Shown: positions 54,021 through 63,238, numbered from the stretch's first letter. The stretch is 64,000 bases of DNA from Deinococcus betulae (GCF_020166395.1 NZ_JAIQXU010000017.1:1-64000); one strand, 5' to 3'. Notes: generated by a model from the letters alone, not told the origin. Numbers and translations: made by a program.

Positions 54021-54160
54021 GGAAGTGGGGAGTAGGAAGTAGAGGAATCATTTCAGGGACGGTTCAACTCGGTGCCCTGGAGGTGGCTTTCCAAGCGCTG
54101 CCTTCTCCCTACCCCAGCCCCCGAGCCTTTCCCATTTCCTCCTGCCTACTCCCCACTTCC
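54021..54160. repeat. GT-rich dispersed repeat, copy d, as a long-range inverted pair
   Basis: GGAAGTGGGGAGTAGG at 54021-54036 is repeated in inverted orientation, without mismatch, at 54145-54160. The 108 bases between the arms are non-coding and separate two convergent genes. Confidence 0.85.
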
Positions 54161-54161
54161 C

Positions 54162-55904
54162 TTACCCAGGCGGATGCACCTGGTTGCGCCCGGCCCGCTT
54201 GGCGCGGTACAGGTGGTCGTCAGCAGCATGCAGGGCGGCAGGCAGACGTTCGGGACGCTCGACGGCGTAGCCCACGCTGGCGGTCAGGTTCATGCTGGGC
54301 AGCAGCGCCGACCACTCGTGCGCCTCGACGGCCTGGCGGCAGGCTTCGGCCAGCGCCTGGGCCTGCCCCGGCGCGCGGATGGGCGCCACCAGCACAAACT
54401 CCTCGCCGCCGTAGCGGCCCACCAGGGTGCCGGGCCGGGCCTGGGCCGCCACCTGCGACAGCAGCCTGGCCACCACCTGCAGCACCCGGTCGCCGTGGGT
54501 GTGCGAGAAGCGGTCATTGACGCTCTTGAAATGGTCTATGTCCACGAACACGGCGGCCAGCAGCGACCAGCCGGCCAGGGCGCTGCCCTCTTCCTGACGG
54601 CGCAGCAGTTGCATGCCTTCTTCCAGGCCGCGCCGGTTCAGCACGCCGGTCAGGGCGTCTTGGCGGGCCAGCCGCTCGGCGCGGCGCAGGCGGTCCTGCC
54701 AGGAACTCGCGTCGGCGCGGGCCTGCCGCAGCTCCTGGTCCAGGTGCTGGTGGTGCAGCGCCGCCTCGCCCATGTGGTGCAGCGCCGCCTGGGCACTGTC
54801 CAGGGCTTCCCGCGCCGCGCCCAGGGCGGCGGCCAGCTGACCCTGGCGCTCATGCAGCGCACTGACCGACTGGAGGATCAATTGGGTGTCGAGGTGACGG
54901 CGCTGGGCGCGCACGATCTCCAGGGCGGCGCTGTACTCGGCCAGCGCGCCCGCAGGGTCACCCTGGGCGTCCAGCACCTCGGCCAGCGACAGGTGCGGCT
55001 CGGTGTAGAGGCGCTGCTGGGTGTGCTGGCTCAGGTCGGCGCTGCGGCAGGCGGCGGCCCGCGCGCCGTCCAGGTCACCTTGCAGGAGCAGCAAAGCCGA
55101 ACGGTGGGCGGCGCACAGCAGTTCGGTGGTCAGGTTGGGCACAGCCCGCAGGGCCGCGTCGGCGGCGCGCAGCACCATCAGGCCCTGCGCAGCGGCCTGC
55201 TGCTGGGCCTCGGCGCGCCCCAGGGCCCGCGCCTGCCGCGCCAGCGTCACGTAGGCGTGGGCGCGGTTCTCGTGCAGGTAGGGCCAGAGGTCGTTTTGCA
55301 GGGGCGCGTCCTGCCGGTGAATGTGTTCCTCCAGCACGTTCAACTGGTGCAGCGCCCCCTTAGCGTCCCCCCGCAGGTTGGCCAGCCACGCCAGGTTAAT
55401 CAGGGCGTTGCCGTAGTCCTGGGGACTGCCAGCACTTTGCGCTGCGTCCAAGGCGTCGTTCAGGTCCTGGGCGGCGCCGCTCCACTGCCCGCTGACAATC
55501 TGGGTCAGGGCGCGGTTGTTCAGCACCGCCGAACGCAGGTCCATCAGGCCGTGTTCCTCGGCTAGGGTCTGGGCGCGCGACACAACGTCATGGGCGCGCG
55601 CGGGCTGCCCCAGGCTGGCACTCACGTACCCCAGGCCCACCAGAGCCAGCACCGCCGCGCGCGGCGAGTCGGCGCGCAGGGCCTCGTCCAGCGCGGCCTC
55701 CCCCAGGGTCAGCGCACCGCTAGGGGTCGTGTCGCGCACGGCACGGGCCAGGGCCACTAGGGCCAGGGCACGGGCCTCGCCAGGGGGCGCCGCATGCAAC
55801 TGCTCGGTCAGGTGAGCGGGCGTGTCAGGGGGCAGCACGTCCCACAGCGGCGTCTGTGCCTGGGCCGGCCTGGGCTGGGTCTTGGGGTCGCAGGCCGCCG
55901 GCAT
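54162..55904 (-). CDS. TPR-containing diguanylate cyclase
   Basis: The 580-residue soluble protein has roughly 400 residues of tetratricopeptide-like helical repeats (for example RALALVALARAVRDTTPSGALTLGEAALDEALRADSPRAAVLALVGLG and the NNRALTQIVSGQWSGAAQDL unit), a coiled linker, and a C-terminal GGDEF domain with RQDALTGVLNRRGLEEG, FVDIDHFKSVNDRFSHTHGD and GGEEF near residue 500. The RxxD inhibitory site is replaced by RPGT. TPR repeats suggest control by protein partners. The ATG at 55904 follows AGGAGGG closely. Confidence 0.87.
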   Translation of the reverse strand: MPAACDPKTQPRPAQAQTPLWDVLPPDTPAHLTEQLHAAPPGEARALALVALARAVRDTTPSGALTLGEAALDEALRADSPRAAVLALVGLGYVSASLGQPARAHDVVSRAQTLAEEHGLMDLRSAVLNNRALTQIVSGQWSGAAQDLNDALDAAQSAGSPQDYGNALINLAWLANLRGDAKGALHQLNVLEEHIHRQDAPLQNDLWPYLHENRAHAYVTLARQARALGRAEAQQQAAAQGLMVLRAADAALRAVPNLTTELLCAAHRSALLLLQGDLDGARAAACRSADLSQHTQQRLYTEPHLSLAEVLDAQGDPAGALAEYSAALEIVRAQRRHLDTQLILQSVSALHERQGQLAAALGAAREALDSAQAALHHMGEAALHHQHLDQELRQARADASSWQDRLRRAERLARQDALTGVLNRRGLEEGMQLLRRQEEGSALAGWSLLAAVFVDIDHFKSVNDRFSHTHGDRVLQVVARLLSQVAAQARPGTLVGRYGGEEFVLVAPIRAPGQAQALAEACRQAVEAHEWSALLPSMNLTASVGYAVERPERLPAALHAADDHLYRAKRAGRNQVHPPG

Positions 55905-56038
55905 CCCTCCTATTCTCCACGCCCAGTCCAGCAGAACCCTGAAAAAGGTCTCAGTGTCTAGTGGGGGAACTGGGGGGGGTCGGGGCCAGCCAGCGGTCCC
56001 CTGCAAAAGGAGGACGCGGCCGGACTAGGCACACGCCT

Positions 56039-57010
56039 ATGCTGACAAGAGTGAATGCCATCGAAACGCAGGACCTCCGCAAGGCCTACCGGGGCCGGGC
56101 GGTGGTGGACGGCCTGAATCTGACTGTGCCACAGGGCGAGGTCTTCGGGTTTCTGGGCCCCAACGGCGCCGGCAAAAGCACCACCGTCAAGATGTTGCTG
56201 GGCCTGGTGAAGCCTACGGGCGGCGCACTGCAGGTCCTGGGCGGGCGACCCCAGAGCCCCCAGATCCGCGCCCAGCTAGGCTTTTTGCCCGAGCAATTCC
56301 GATTTCAGACCTGGATGACGGGCGAGGAGTTTCTGCGGTTCCACGGCCGCCTGGCGGGCCTGAGGGCTGACGAACTGCGCCGCCGGGTGCCCGAGGTGCT
56401 GGAAACCGTGGGTCTGGGTGGGCGCGGCGGCGAGACCCTGGGCGGCTACAGCAAGGGCATGCTTCAGCGCGCCGGTCTGGCCGGGGCCATTCTGGCGCGG
56501 CCCCGGCTGGTCTTTCTGGACGAGCCCACCAGCGCCCTGGACCCCATTGGCCGGGTGGAGGTGCGCGAGATTATCGAGCGGCTGCGCGCCGACGGGGTGG
56601 CGGTTTTCCTGAATTCTCACCTGCTGGCCGAGGTGGAGCAGGTCTGTGACCGCGTGGCTTTTGTCAAGCGCGGCCGGGTGCTTCAGCAGGGCAGCATGCG
56701 CGACCTGATGGGCGGGGTACTGCCAGTCGATATCCGGGTGTCGCATCTGCCATCAGGGCTGCTGGACACCCTGCGGGGGCTGGGCGAGGTCCGGCACACC
56801 GACACGAACACGCCCGGCCGCGCCGACCTGGAACTGTGGCTGAGCGGCGAAGACGTTCTGCCTGCCGTGGCCGACGCCCTGCACGCGGCGGGCGCACGCC
56901 TGTATGCCCTCAGTCCTCGCCGTCCCGACCTGGAAACAATGTTTCTGGACCTCATTGAAGACACGCCCGAGCGCCGCCGCCGCGCCGCCCAGGAGGCCGC
57001 CCGTGCGTAA
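56039..57010 (+). CDS. ABC transporter ATP-binding protein
   Basis: The 323-residue ATPase has Walker A FLGPNGAGKSTTVKMLLGL near 42, the signature GGYSKGMLQRAGL near 140 and Walker B LVFLDEPTSALDP near 160, plus a C-terminal extension of about 90 residues. This is the type that energises ABC-2 exporters. The next gene encodes its permease and overlaps by eight bases. ATG 56039 has the weak -10 candidate TAGGCA seven bases upstream; GTG 56051 is an alternative. Confidence 0.92.
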   Translation: MLTRVNAIETQDLRKAYRGRAVVDGLNLTVPQGEVFGFLGPNGAGKSTTVKMLLGLVKPTGGALQVLGGRPQSPQIRAQLGFLPEQFRFQTWMTGEEFLRFHGRLAGLRADELRRRVPEVLETVGLGGRGGETLGGYSKGMLQRAGLAGAILARPRLVFLDEPTSALDPIGRVEVREIIERLRADGVAVFLNSHLLAEVEQVCDRVAFVKRGRVLQQGSMRDLMGGVLPVDIRVSHLPSGLLDTLRGLGEVRHTDTNTPGRADLELWLSGEDVLPAVADALHAAGARLYALSPRRPDLETMFLDLIEDTPERRRRAAQEAARA

Positions 57011-57875
57011 TGTCCTGCTGATGGCCGAACTCTCGCTGCGCGAGGCCACCCGCAAGCGCCTGGTCAGCGTGCTGCTGCTCCTGAGCGCGGCCTTTCTGGG
57101 CTTCTTTCTCTACGGTGTGTACCGCCTGGACCTGACGCTGGACCAGCGCGCGTTGGACGCCGGCCTGGACGGGCGCAGCCTGACAGGGGCGTCCAATGCC
57201 CCCGTGATCTATGCCGCCCTGTTTGGCATGTACCTGGTGTACTTCCTGGGGTCTCTGATGGCTGTGCTGTCCACGGTGGGGGCCGTCAGCGGCGACATCG
57301 AAAGCGGCGTGATGCAGAGCGTCATTGCGCGGCCCGTCACCCGCGCGCAGCTGGTTGCCGGACGCTGGCTGGGGTTTGCCGCGGTCAATGTCGTGTATGT
57401 GGCCCTGCTGTCGGCCGGACTGCTAGGAGGCATCTACGCCATTACCGGCTACCTGCCAGACGGCGCCCTGCCGGCGGCGGCCCTGCTGCTGCTGGCGGTG
57501 GCCCTGCTGACCGCCCTGACGGTGCTGGGCAGCACCCTCTTTACCACCCTGGCCAACGGCATTGGCGTTTTTGTGCTGTACGGCGTGGGCTTTACCGGCG
57601 GGATTCTCAGCGCTATCGGTGGCCTGGCCGCCACCCCTACGCTGACCACTCTTGGCCGCGCTGCAAATACCTTGATGCCCACCAACGCCCTGTGGCTGGG
57701 CGCCAGCTATCACCTTCAGCCGCCTTTTTTGCGTCAGGTGGGCGAGATGACGCGCGGCGCCAACCCCTTTTTCAGTGCCGACCCGGTGGCGCCGGCGCTG
57801 GTGGGCTGGGCTGTGGTCCTGACTCTGCTGGCGGTGGCCGGCGCCATGTGGCGCTTCAGCCAGCGGGATTTGTAG
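57003..57875 (+). CDS. ABC-2 type permease
   Basis: The 290-residue membrane protein has about six hydrophobic helices. It starts with a cytoplasmic helix (RNVLLMAELSLREATRKRLVSV) and contains AVSGDIESGVMQSVIARPVTRAQLVAGRWLGF, a motif common in ABC-2 permeases, and an extracellular loop near residue 40. The GTG start overlaps the ATPase gene, so the two form one export system; the substrate is unknown. Confidence 0.87.
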   Translation: MRNVLLMAELSLREATRKRLVSVLLLLSAAFLGFFLYGVYRLDLTLDQRALDAGLDGRSLTGASNAPVIYAALFGMYLVYFLGSLMAVLSTVGAVSGDIESGVMQSVIARPVTRAQLVAGRWLGFAAVNVVYVALLSAGLLGGIYAITGYLPDGALPAAALLLLAVALLTALTVLGSTLFTTLANGIGVFVLYGVGFTGGILSAIGGLAATPTLTTLGRAANTLMPTNALWLGASYHLQPPFLRQVGEMTRGANPFFSADPVAPALVGWAVVLTLLAVAGAMWRFSQRDL

Positions 57876-58178
57876 GCGGCTGAGAGTAGAGATGGTCGTC
57901 TGTGGCATGTCCCGCCGGAGAGCGTCAGTCTGCCAAGTTCATGCCCTGCACCCTACTCGTGCCGCCTTCCAAGTCCTTTCCACTTCAGTCCCTGCTGGAG
58001 AGCGGCTAGAACCGTATTCCTCTGCATGCAAGGCAGGAGAAGAGATCCATCACTTTCACTTCAACCGCTAGCCCGTCGCCTCGACCTATTTCTCCCAAAG
58101 TTGCCCAGAGCTTTCCTCATTGGCTCTGGGCTGTGCTCCACACCACACGTCACAGCCCCGTGGTTGGCTGAGGCGTCC
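57876..58178. other. intergenic region between convergent genes, 303 bases
   Basis: I see no open frame with a credible start and no strong hairpin with a T tract in this stretch. Confidence 0.5.
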
Positions 58179-59468
58179 TCATCCGCCATTAATCACCTTA
58201 GCCAGCTGCCCTCCACTCTCGAACCACAGCGCACCTTCGGGCGTTACGGTCAGGGCGCGGGGCCCGGTCGGGGCCGCCGCCGGCACTGGCAAGAATGCTC
58301 CAGAGGACGCCCCGGCTGGCACACGCAGCAGGGTTGCGCGGCTCTGGTCAGCCACCCAGAGCGTGCCACTGGCCGTCACAGCCAGGGCGCTGGGCCGGGT
58401 GCCGGCTGGCAGGGTCAGGCTGCGCTGGGCGCCGCTGTGGGGCTCCAGATTCCACACAGCGCCGGTGCGGGTCTCGGTGAACCAGAGGGTGCCGTCAGGG
58501 GCCGCGTGCAGGGCTTCAGGCACACTGACATTGGCTGTCCCGACCGGGTAGGCGCGGGTCTGGCCAGTCACCGGCGAAAAGGCCACCACAGCCGGGGCCG
58601 TGCCGCGCCGGGTGTAATACAGCGTGCCGTCGGGGGCGCTGACCAGGGTCTCGGGCAGGCCGCCTTCGACCTCCTGCCGCCGCACGGCGCCGCTGACCGG
58701 GTCCAGGCTCAGCAGGGCAGCCTGCCCGTAAGCCGTGAACCACACCCGGCCGTCCGGCGCTGGCGTCAGATGGTTCAGGGTGTCGGTGGTGCCGGCCGCA
58801 AAGCGGGTAACCTGACCGTTCGCCTCCCGGCGCAGCAGGAAGCTGCCCGCACTGGTGACGCCACGCACCGCCACCCAGACCTCGGCGCCGCGCGTGGCAT
58901 GGCTGGTAATGGCCTCGAAGCCCTGAAGCGCAAAGGGCAGCAGGGTGACCGTCTGGCCCGCCACCAGCCGCAGGCTATGCCGCCGCTCCTCCTCGGCGTT
59001 GGCCGGGGCGCGCAGCAACACGCCGCCCGGCGCCGCCACACCTGCCGCCGCCACGTAGGGCGCCGCGCCGCCCAGCGACTGAAGTTGAAGTTCGGCCAGC
59101 GGCACAGTCACCCGCGCCGCCGGGCTACCGCCGACGCTGACACTCAGGGTCACCAGACCAGCGCCGCGCCCTGTCACCGCCAGAGCGACCAGACTGTCGG
59201 GGCCATCGGCCACCGGAGGACCGGGCGTGACCGTGACGCCAGCCGGCGTGCTGTCGACCGTGACCCGCAGAGCCGCTGGCACCACGCGGCTGAGCCGCAG
59301 CCGGCCACTGGTGGGGACGTCCCCACTGACTGGCAATTGCTCGGTGAGGGCGGTGACATCCCCAGTGACGGGCTGGGCCGAACTGCCTGGTGCCGAGGAA
59401 CCGCAGGCCACCAGCAGCACTGTCCCCAGCAGGAGGGCGGCAGACAGTGAGGTCAGGCGTCGCTTCAT
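58179..59468 (-). CDS. lipoprotein with Vgb/NHL-like beta-propeller repeats
   Basis: The 429-residue protein has a type II signal peptide (MKRRLTSLSAALLLGTVLLVACGSS, lipobox LVAC, acylated C22). After a linker and an Ig-like region (about 50-140) come at least five blade-like repeats containing APDGRVWFTA, APDGTLYYTR, APDGTLWFTE, TASGTLWVAD and TPEGALWFES, as in virginiamycin-B-lyase-like and NHL propellers. It probably binds a ligand or polymer at the cell surface; lyase activity should not be assumed. AGGAGGC lies just before the ATG. Confidence 0.85.
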   Translation of the reverse strand: MKRRLTSLSAALLLGTVLLVACGSSAPGSSAQPVTGDVTALTEQLPVSGDVPTSGRLRLSRVVPAALRVTVDSTPAGVTVTPGPPVADGPDSLVALAVTGRGAGLVTLSVSVGGSPAARVTVPLAELQLQSLGGAAPYVAAAGVAAPGGVLLRAPANAEEERRHSLRLVAGQTVTLLPFALQGFEAITSHATRGAEVWVAVRGVTSAGSFLLRREANGQVTRFAAGTTDTLNHLTPAPDGRVWFTAYGQAALLSLDPVSGAVRRQEVEGGLPETLVSAPDGTLYYTRRGTAPAVVAFSPVTGQTRAYPVGTANVSVPEALHAAPDGTLWFTETRTGAVWNLEPHSGAQRSLTLPAGTRPSALAVTASGTLWVADQSRATLLRVPAGASSGAFLPVPAAAPTGPRALTVTPEGALWFESGGQLAKVINGG

Positions 59469-59828
59469 GCCTCCTATTTCACTCCGCCTGGGATGGCCGC
59501 CGTCTGACGCGGAGTTGACCCGGCGTTCATCGTCGGTCCTGTTCCGAGGCTCGCCTCTGTCAAAGTCTTACAACTGCACTGTGACAAGACAGGGGCGCCC
59601 GATACTCCGTGGGACCAGCGGCCCACCGTCATAAGGAAGAGAAAATAACGTTCTACACGCATATTTTAGCCACGAGAAGAAGACGGACGGTCATCACCCT
59701 TGCCTCTGCCAACGGCTGACCACTTCGCATTAAAAACAACCGCTGGGCGCAGGTTTTTCATCTTAATGCAATCTGAGTTTGGGGTGCCGTGACGCTTTCG
59801 TGAGAGGGCAGTGCGTAAGGTGAGCGCT
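59469..59828. other. divergent intergenic region, 360 bases
   Basis: This is one of the more AT-rich gaps (about 59640-59770) and separates a minus-strand lipoprotein gene from a plus-strand membrane-protein gene, so it must hold both promoters. I could not place either -35/-10 pair with confidence. A short palindrome GAGGC-TC-GCCTC lies at about 59549-59560. Confidence 0.5.
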
Positions 59829-60155
59829 ATGGAACCGACCCTGTTGCTCTGCGCGCTGATTGCCCTCACCTCGGGCCTGCACTTTGGCCGCCGCTTCGCA
59901 CAGGCGCACCGGGCCGGTGGCGCCTTCCTGCTGCCCGCCCTGGCGCACGGCGCGGTCTCCAGCGCTCTCATTCTGCTGGCGACCCTGCTGGACCCCACAC
60001 CCAGCCGCTGGCTGTGGGCGGCTGTCGCGGCCGTCAGCCTGAGCGGCATGGCCATCGGCGCCCTGCGGCCCGAGCGCGCCCCAGCCCAGCCCAAGACCCT
60101 GACCCTGACCCCCTCGGCCAACGCCGAGGTGACGGCCCAGGCCCCCGCCGCCTGA
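59829..60155 (+). CDS. small membrane protein
   Basis: The 108-residue product has three hydrophobic helices (about 3-20, 33-54 and 61-78) and a Thr/Ala/Pro-rich tail. I do not recognise a family. AAGG lies about eight bases before the ATG at 59829, which is preferred over GTG 59811. A strong hairpin follows the stop. Confidence 0.65.
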   Translation: MEPTLLLCALIALTSGLHFGRRFAQAHRAGGAFLLPALAHGAVSSALILLATLLDPTPSRWLWAAVAAVSLSGMAIGALRPERAPAQPKTLTLTPSANAEVTAQAPAA

Positions 60156-60169
60156 AGCCCGTCAGTCCT

Positions 60170-60206
60170 GAGCGCGGCCCCACCATAGGGGCCGCGCTCC
60201 TGCTTT
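60170..60206 (+). terminator. hairpin terminator after small membrane protein
   Basis: GAGCGCGGCCCC and GGGGCCGCGCTC pair perfectly over 12 bp around a six-base loop, followed by CTGCTTT. The T tract is short. Confidence 0.75.
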
Positions 60207-60263
60207 GGGTGGACGCGGCGGCAGGGCCTGAGAGCGTAAGCTGGGCACCAGAGGACGCATGCC

Positions 60264-60872
60264 ATGAGTCAACCCCGCCGCACCCTGAACACCCTGATTC
60301 GCCTGGGCCGCGCCCTGCGCGAGCCTGACCCTCAGGACGACGCGCCGGCCAGCCCACTGCGCGCCGCGCGGCAGGCCGCTTCGGCCCTGGTCACGCCGGC
60401 AGTGCAGGGGGCGGCCGGACGCCTGAAAACGGGCGCGCGCGGCCTGCGTGATCAGGCCCAGGCCCGCGCCGACAGCCGGCTAGAGCAGCTGCTTGACGAG
60501 CGCCGCGCGGGCCAACCCGGTGACCCCGAAACCCTGGCCGCCCTGGCCGCGCGCCGCGCTGCCCGTGAAGCGCGCGCCGCCCAGCTCCGGGCCCGCGAAA
60601 CCCTGCTGGGCCAGGCCCAGACCCCAGAGCAGCGCCAGGTGCTGCGCGCTGTGGTTGCCGTGACCCCCTGGGCAGGCGGCGAGGCTGGCACGCTGCGTTA
60701 CACCGAACTGCTGGACCGCCTGGCCCCCGGCGGTGGCGCGGGACACGAAATGGCCGTTCACCGCGCCCTCTGGACGCTGGCTGAGCAGCACATTCTGGCG
60801 GTGTCGCCCCACGGTGAAGTCACCGCCGTCCGGCCTGGGCCACTCCTGGCCCTGCCTTCCAGTCAGCGCTGA
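60264..60872 (+). CDS. hypothetical Ala/Arg-rich helical protein
   Basis: The 202-residue product is unrecognised. It is rich in Ala, Arg and Gln, with long predicted helices at about 30-125, and ends in a small domain (YTELLDRLAPGGGAGHEMAVHRALWTLAEQHILAVSPHGEVTAVRPGPL) that resembles a winged-helix-like fold. There is no signal peptide or membrane helix. Confidence 0.65.
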   Translation: MSQPRRTLNTLIRLGRALREPDPQDDAPASPLRAARQAASALVTPAVQGAAGRLKTGARGLRDQAQARADSRLEQLLDERRAGQPGDPETLAALAARRAAREARAAQLRARETLLGQAQTPEQRQVLRAVVAVTPWAGGEAGTLRYTELLDRLAPGGGAGHEMAVHRALWTLAEQHILAVSPHGEVTAVRPGPLLALPSSQR

Positions 60873-60947
60873 AGCGCGGCCAACTCATGAATTCGTCTGT
60901 ACCTGCCCGCCACGTCTCTGTCACGGGGGTGCGACACACTGAGGAAT

Positions 60948-61169
60948 ATGTCGAGAGCCTTTGTAAAAGAAGACGAGGGCGAGCGCTGGCAGGCGCCTCC
61001 GCCGCTGCGCGCCTACCGCATCCTGTGGCCTGGTGACCTGGGCCGCCCACCCGAAGTCGTGAAAGAAACTGATGACCTTCTGGACGCCCTGCGCTGGCTA
61101 AGGGGCCGGGACCGCTCGAACTTCGAACTGCGCGACGGGCAGGGTGTGCTGCTGGCGACAGCCAGCTGA
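60948..61169 (+). CDS. hypothetical small protein
   Basis: The 73-residue product (MSRAFVKEDEGERWQAPPPLRAYRILWPGDLG ...) is unrecognised. The pattern YRILWPGDLGRPPEVVKETDDLLDALRWLRGR suggests a small alpha/beta domain. GAGG lies about seven bases before the ATG. It may be transcribed with the preceding gene. Confidence 0.6.
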   Translation: MSRAFVKEDEGERWQAPPPLRAYRILWPGDLGRPPEVVKETDDLLDALRWLRGRDRSNFELRDGQGVLLATAS

Positions 61170-61604
61170 GGAAGCGAGGGGCGGAAGACAGCAGACCGCC
61201 AGCGCGTGTACCCCTGGTCTCTGACTGTGCGCCATGTGCTGGCAATCGTCTCCTGTGCAATTGACGGTCAACAAGCGCCATCATTTGCTCCATTGATCGC
61301 AGAACCCAGAGTGACTGAGGGTTTCTCTCTCAATTACCTGAGCGCAAACGAGGGCAGTGTGCCCAAGAGACAGAAATGGAGTTGAGGGGAAGTGTTGGCT
61401 GAAGGGCGGCATTTGCCGCTGCCGTGAGGCTGCCCATTCGTCGCATGAGTTCCCTTACCGCGCCGCTTCGCAAGTTCGTTCACCCCAGCAGAGTTGAGGG
61501 CCATATCCCTTCAAGCTGTTGGGGCTTCTTATAACTTTCGAGCTGCTGGCGCCTGATGCCGTTCACGTCCCTTGACCAGAAGCGGCATCCGCAGGGCCTG
61601 ACCG
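61170..61604. other. intergenic region, 435 bases, with hairpins
   Basis: I find no convincing protein gene. It holds a copy of a short hairpin repeat (61313-61339) and an extended imperfect hairpin at 61483-61524 (CCCCA ... TGGGG, with internal CAG/CTG, TTGA/TCAA and GGG/CCC pairs) followed by CTTCTTAT. An unannotated small RNA ending at that hairpin is possible. Confidence 0.4.
61313..61339. repeat. short hairpin repeat, copy 2
   Basis: This 27-base segment resembles 30688-30714 (shared core TGAGGGTT-CTCT-TCAAT). Both copies are intergenic. Confidence 0.4.
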
Positions 61605-62531
61605 CTAGCCCTGAGGTTCCTCGGCCGTCCAATCGCCTTCGAGTGTGAAGCGCACCGTGCCCGCCAGGGTCTGCCCAGGCGCCAGGACGCGCAGGTCTAC
61701 CCCGCCGACGCCACGTGCGGCCAGATTGAACGCGTCGGTGGCGTGCGACACCGGCTCTAGCGCCAGGCTGCCGTCGGGCGCTGTAAAGACGACCAGATGC
61801 GAGTACACGTTGTCGGCTGTCAGCACAATGGCCTGCTCCCCCCAGTCCAGGCGGGCGGTGCCGTCCCAGGCGGTATAGGCGGCGTCAATCTGACGCGGCC
61901 CCACCGCACGCGGCTGGCGGTAATCCTCGGCTGCCTGAAGCGGACGGGCGGCCCCCGTCGGCAGCAGATCGGCGCCGGTGTCGTAAATCAATTCGGCCCC
62001 CACTTCCAGGGTGGGGTCAGGCCCGCCCCCCACCTGCCGCGCAAAATACGGATGCAGGCCCAGCCCGGCGGGCATAGGTCGCGTGTCGGCGTTGGTCAGC
62101 GTCACTGTCGTGTCAAGGTGCAGCCCGTGCAGGCGGTACTCCACCGCCGCCGTAAAGGCCCAGGGCCAGTTCATATCGGCAAAGGTGCGGCTGTCGAAAG
62201 CGGCGCGTAGATGGGCCTCTGACTGCGTCTCCAGCTGCCACGGGCGGTTACGCACGTCGCCGTGCTGGGCCAGGCCGCCCCCTGTGTTGGGCTGTAGCAC
62301 CACCTCCTCGCCCCCAAAGGGAAACCGGGCGCCACGAATGCGGTTGCTATAAGGCAGCAGGGTAAAACTGGCGCAGTTGCTGCTCTTGTGCACGTCGGCC
62401 AGCGCCACAGGCCGCAGCACAGGCCGCCCCGAGGTCGCCCGCAGATTCAGGACACTGGCGCCCAGCTCTGGCAGCACCTCCAGGGTCAGGGCCTCGCTGC
62501 GCAGTGTGACCACCGGGCCAGGGTCACTCAT
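61605..62531 (-). CDS. aldose 1-epimerase family protein
   Basis: The 308-residue protein has the galactose-mutarotase fold signatures: LLPYSNRIRGARFPFGGEEV near 60 (the substrate-binding NRI), LAQHGDVRNRPWQ (catalytic His), PMPAGLGLHPYFAR near 160 and a C-terminal glutamate in LALEPVSHATDAFN. It probably interconverts sugar anomers; the substrate is unknown. The ATG overlaps the rlmB stop in ATGA. Confidence 0.87.
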   Translation of the reverse strand: MSDPGPVVTLRSEALTLEVLPELGASVLNLRATSGRPVLRPVALADVHKSSNCASFTLLPYSNRIRGARFPFGGEEVVLQPNTGGGLAQHGDVRNRPWQLETQSEAHLRAAFDSRTFADMNWPWAFTAAVEYRLHGLHLDTTVTLTNADTRPMPAGLGLHPYFARQVGGGPDPTLEVGAELIYDTGADLLPTGAARPLQAAEDYRQPRAVGPRQIDAAYTAWDGTARLDWGEQAIVLTADNVYSHLVVFTAPDGSLALEPVSHATDAFNLAARGVGGVDLRVLAPGQTLAGTVRFTLEGDWTAEEPQG

Positions 62532-63238
62532 GGGCGGCCCCGCGTGATCTCGAAGAGCAGAATCCCTGCCGCCACCGAGGCATTCAGGCTCTGCACCTGC
62601 CCACGCACCGGAATACTGACCAGGGCGTCGCACTTTTCGCGCACGAGGCGCCGCATGCCCTCGCCCTCGGCGCCAATCACCAGCGCAACGGCGCCGCTGA
62701 AATCCAGCCGCCGCACGTCCTCAGCAGCCTCGCCAGCCGCGCCATACACCCAGACCCCTTCTTTTTTCAGGGCGTCCATCAAGCGTGGCAGGTTCTTGGT
62801 CTGGGCCACTGGCAGGTAAGAGGTGGCCCCGGCCGCCGTCTTGGCCACCACAGGCGACAGAGGCGCACTGCGGCGTTCTTCCACCACCACACCGTGGGCC
62901 CCCAGCACCTCGGCGCTGCGGATGATGGCGCCAAAGTTACGCGGGTCGGTGATACCGTCCAGCAGAACGATCAGCAGCGGTTCGCCACGCTTTTCAGCCA
63001 GGTCGAGAATATCGTCCACCTCAGCCCAGGCCAGTTCCTCGACTTCGGCCAGCACCCCCTGGTGGGCGGTGGTGCCGGCCAACTGATCCAGTTCTATGCG
63101 GGGAGCAAACCGCAGGCGCACGCCCGTCGCCTTGAGCTGCGCCACAAAAGCGTCCTCGACCCCACGCGCCACCAGGACCTCGCTGACGCGGCCCCCCTGT
63201 AACGCTTCCAGCACCGGATTCCGCCCGTACAGCAACAT
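62528..63238 (-). CDS. rlmB: 23S rRNA (guanosine-2251-2'-O)-methyltransferase RlmB
   Basis: The 237-residue SPOUT enzyme methylates G2251 in the P-loop of 23S rRNA. It has the N-terminal substrate-binding domain (LLYGRNPVLEALQGGRVSEVLV) and the knot motifs VLLDGITDPRNFGAIIRSAEVLGAHGVV, ALVIGAEGEGMRRLVREKC and VSIPVRGQVQSLNASVAAGILLFE. Related TrmH-family enzymes with other targets are possible. Minus-strand TACACT (63246-63251) seven bases before the ATG indicates a leaderless message. Confidence 0.88.
   Translation of the reverse strand: MLLYGRNPVLEALQGGRVSEVLVARGVEDAFVAQLKATGVRLRFAPRIELDQLAGTTAHQGVLAEVEELAWAEVDDILDLAEKRGEPLLIVLLDGITDPRNFGAIIRSAEVLGAHGVVVEERRSAPLSPVVAKTAAGATSYLPVAQTKNLPRLMDALKKEGVWVYGAAGEAAEDVRRLDFSGAVALVIGAEGEGMRRLVREKCDALVSIPVRGQVQSLNASVAAGILLFEITRGRP

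Noticed and set aside
54072..55565. 497-codon plus-strand frame opposite the TPR-cyclase
   Set aside because: It is the complement of a clear GGDEF/TPR gene and begins within a GT-rich repeat.
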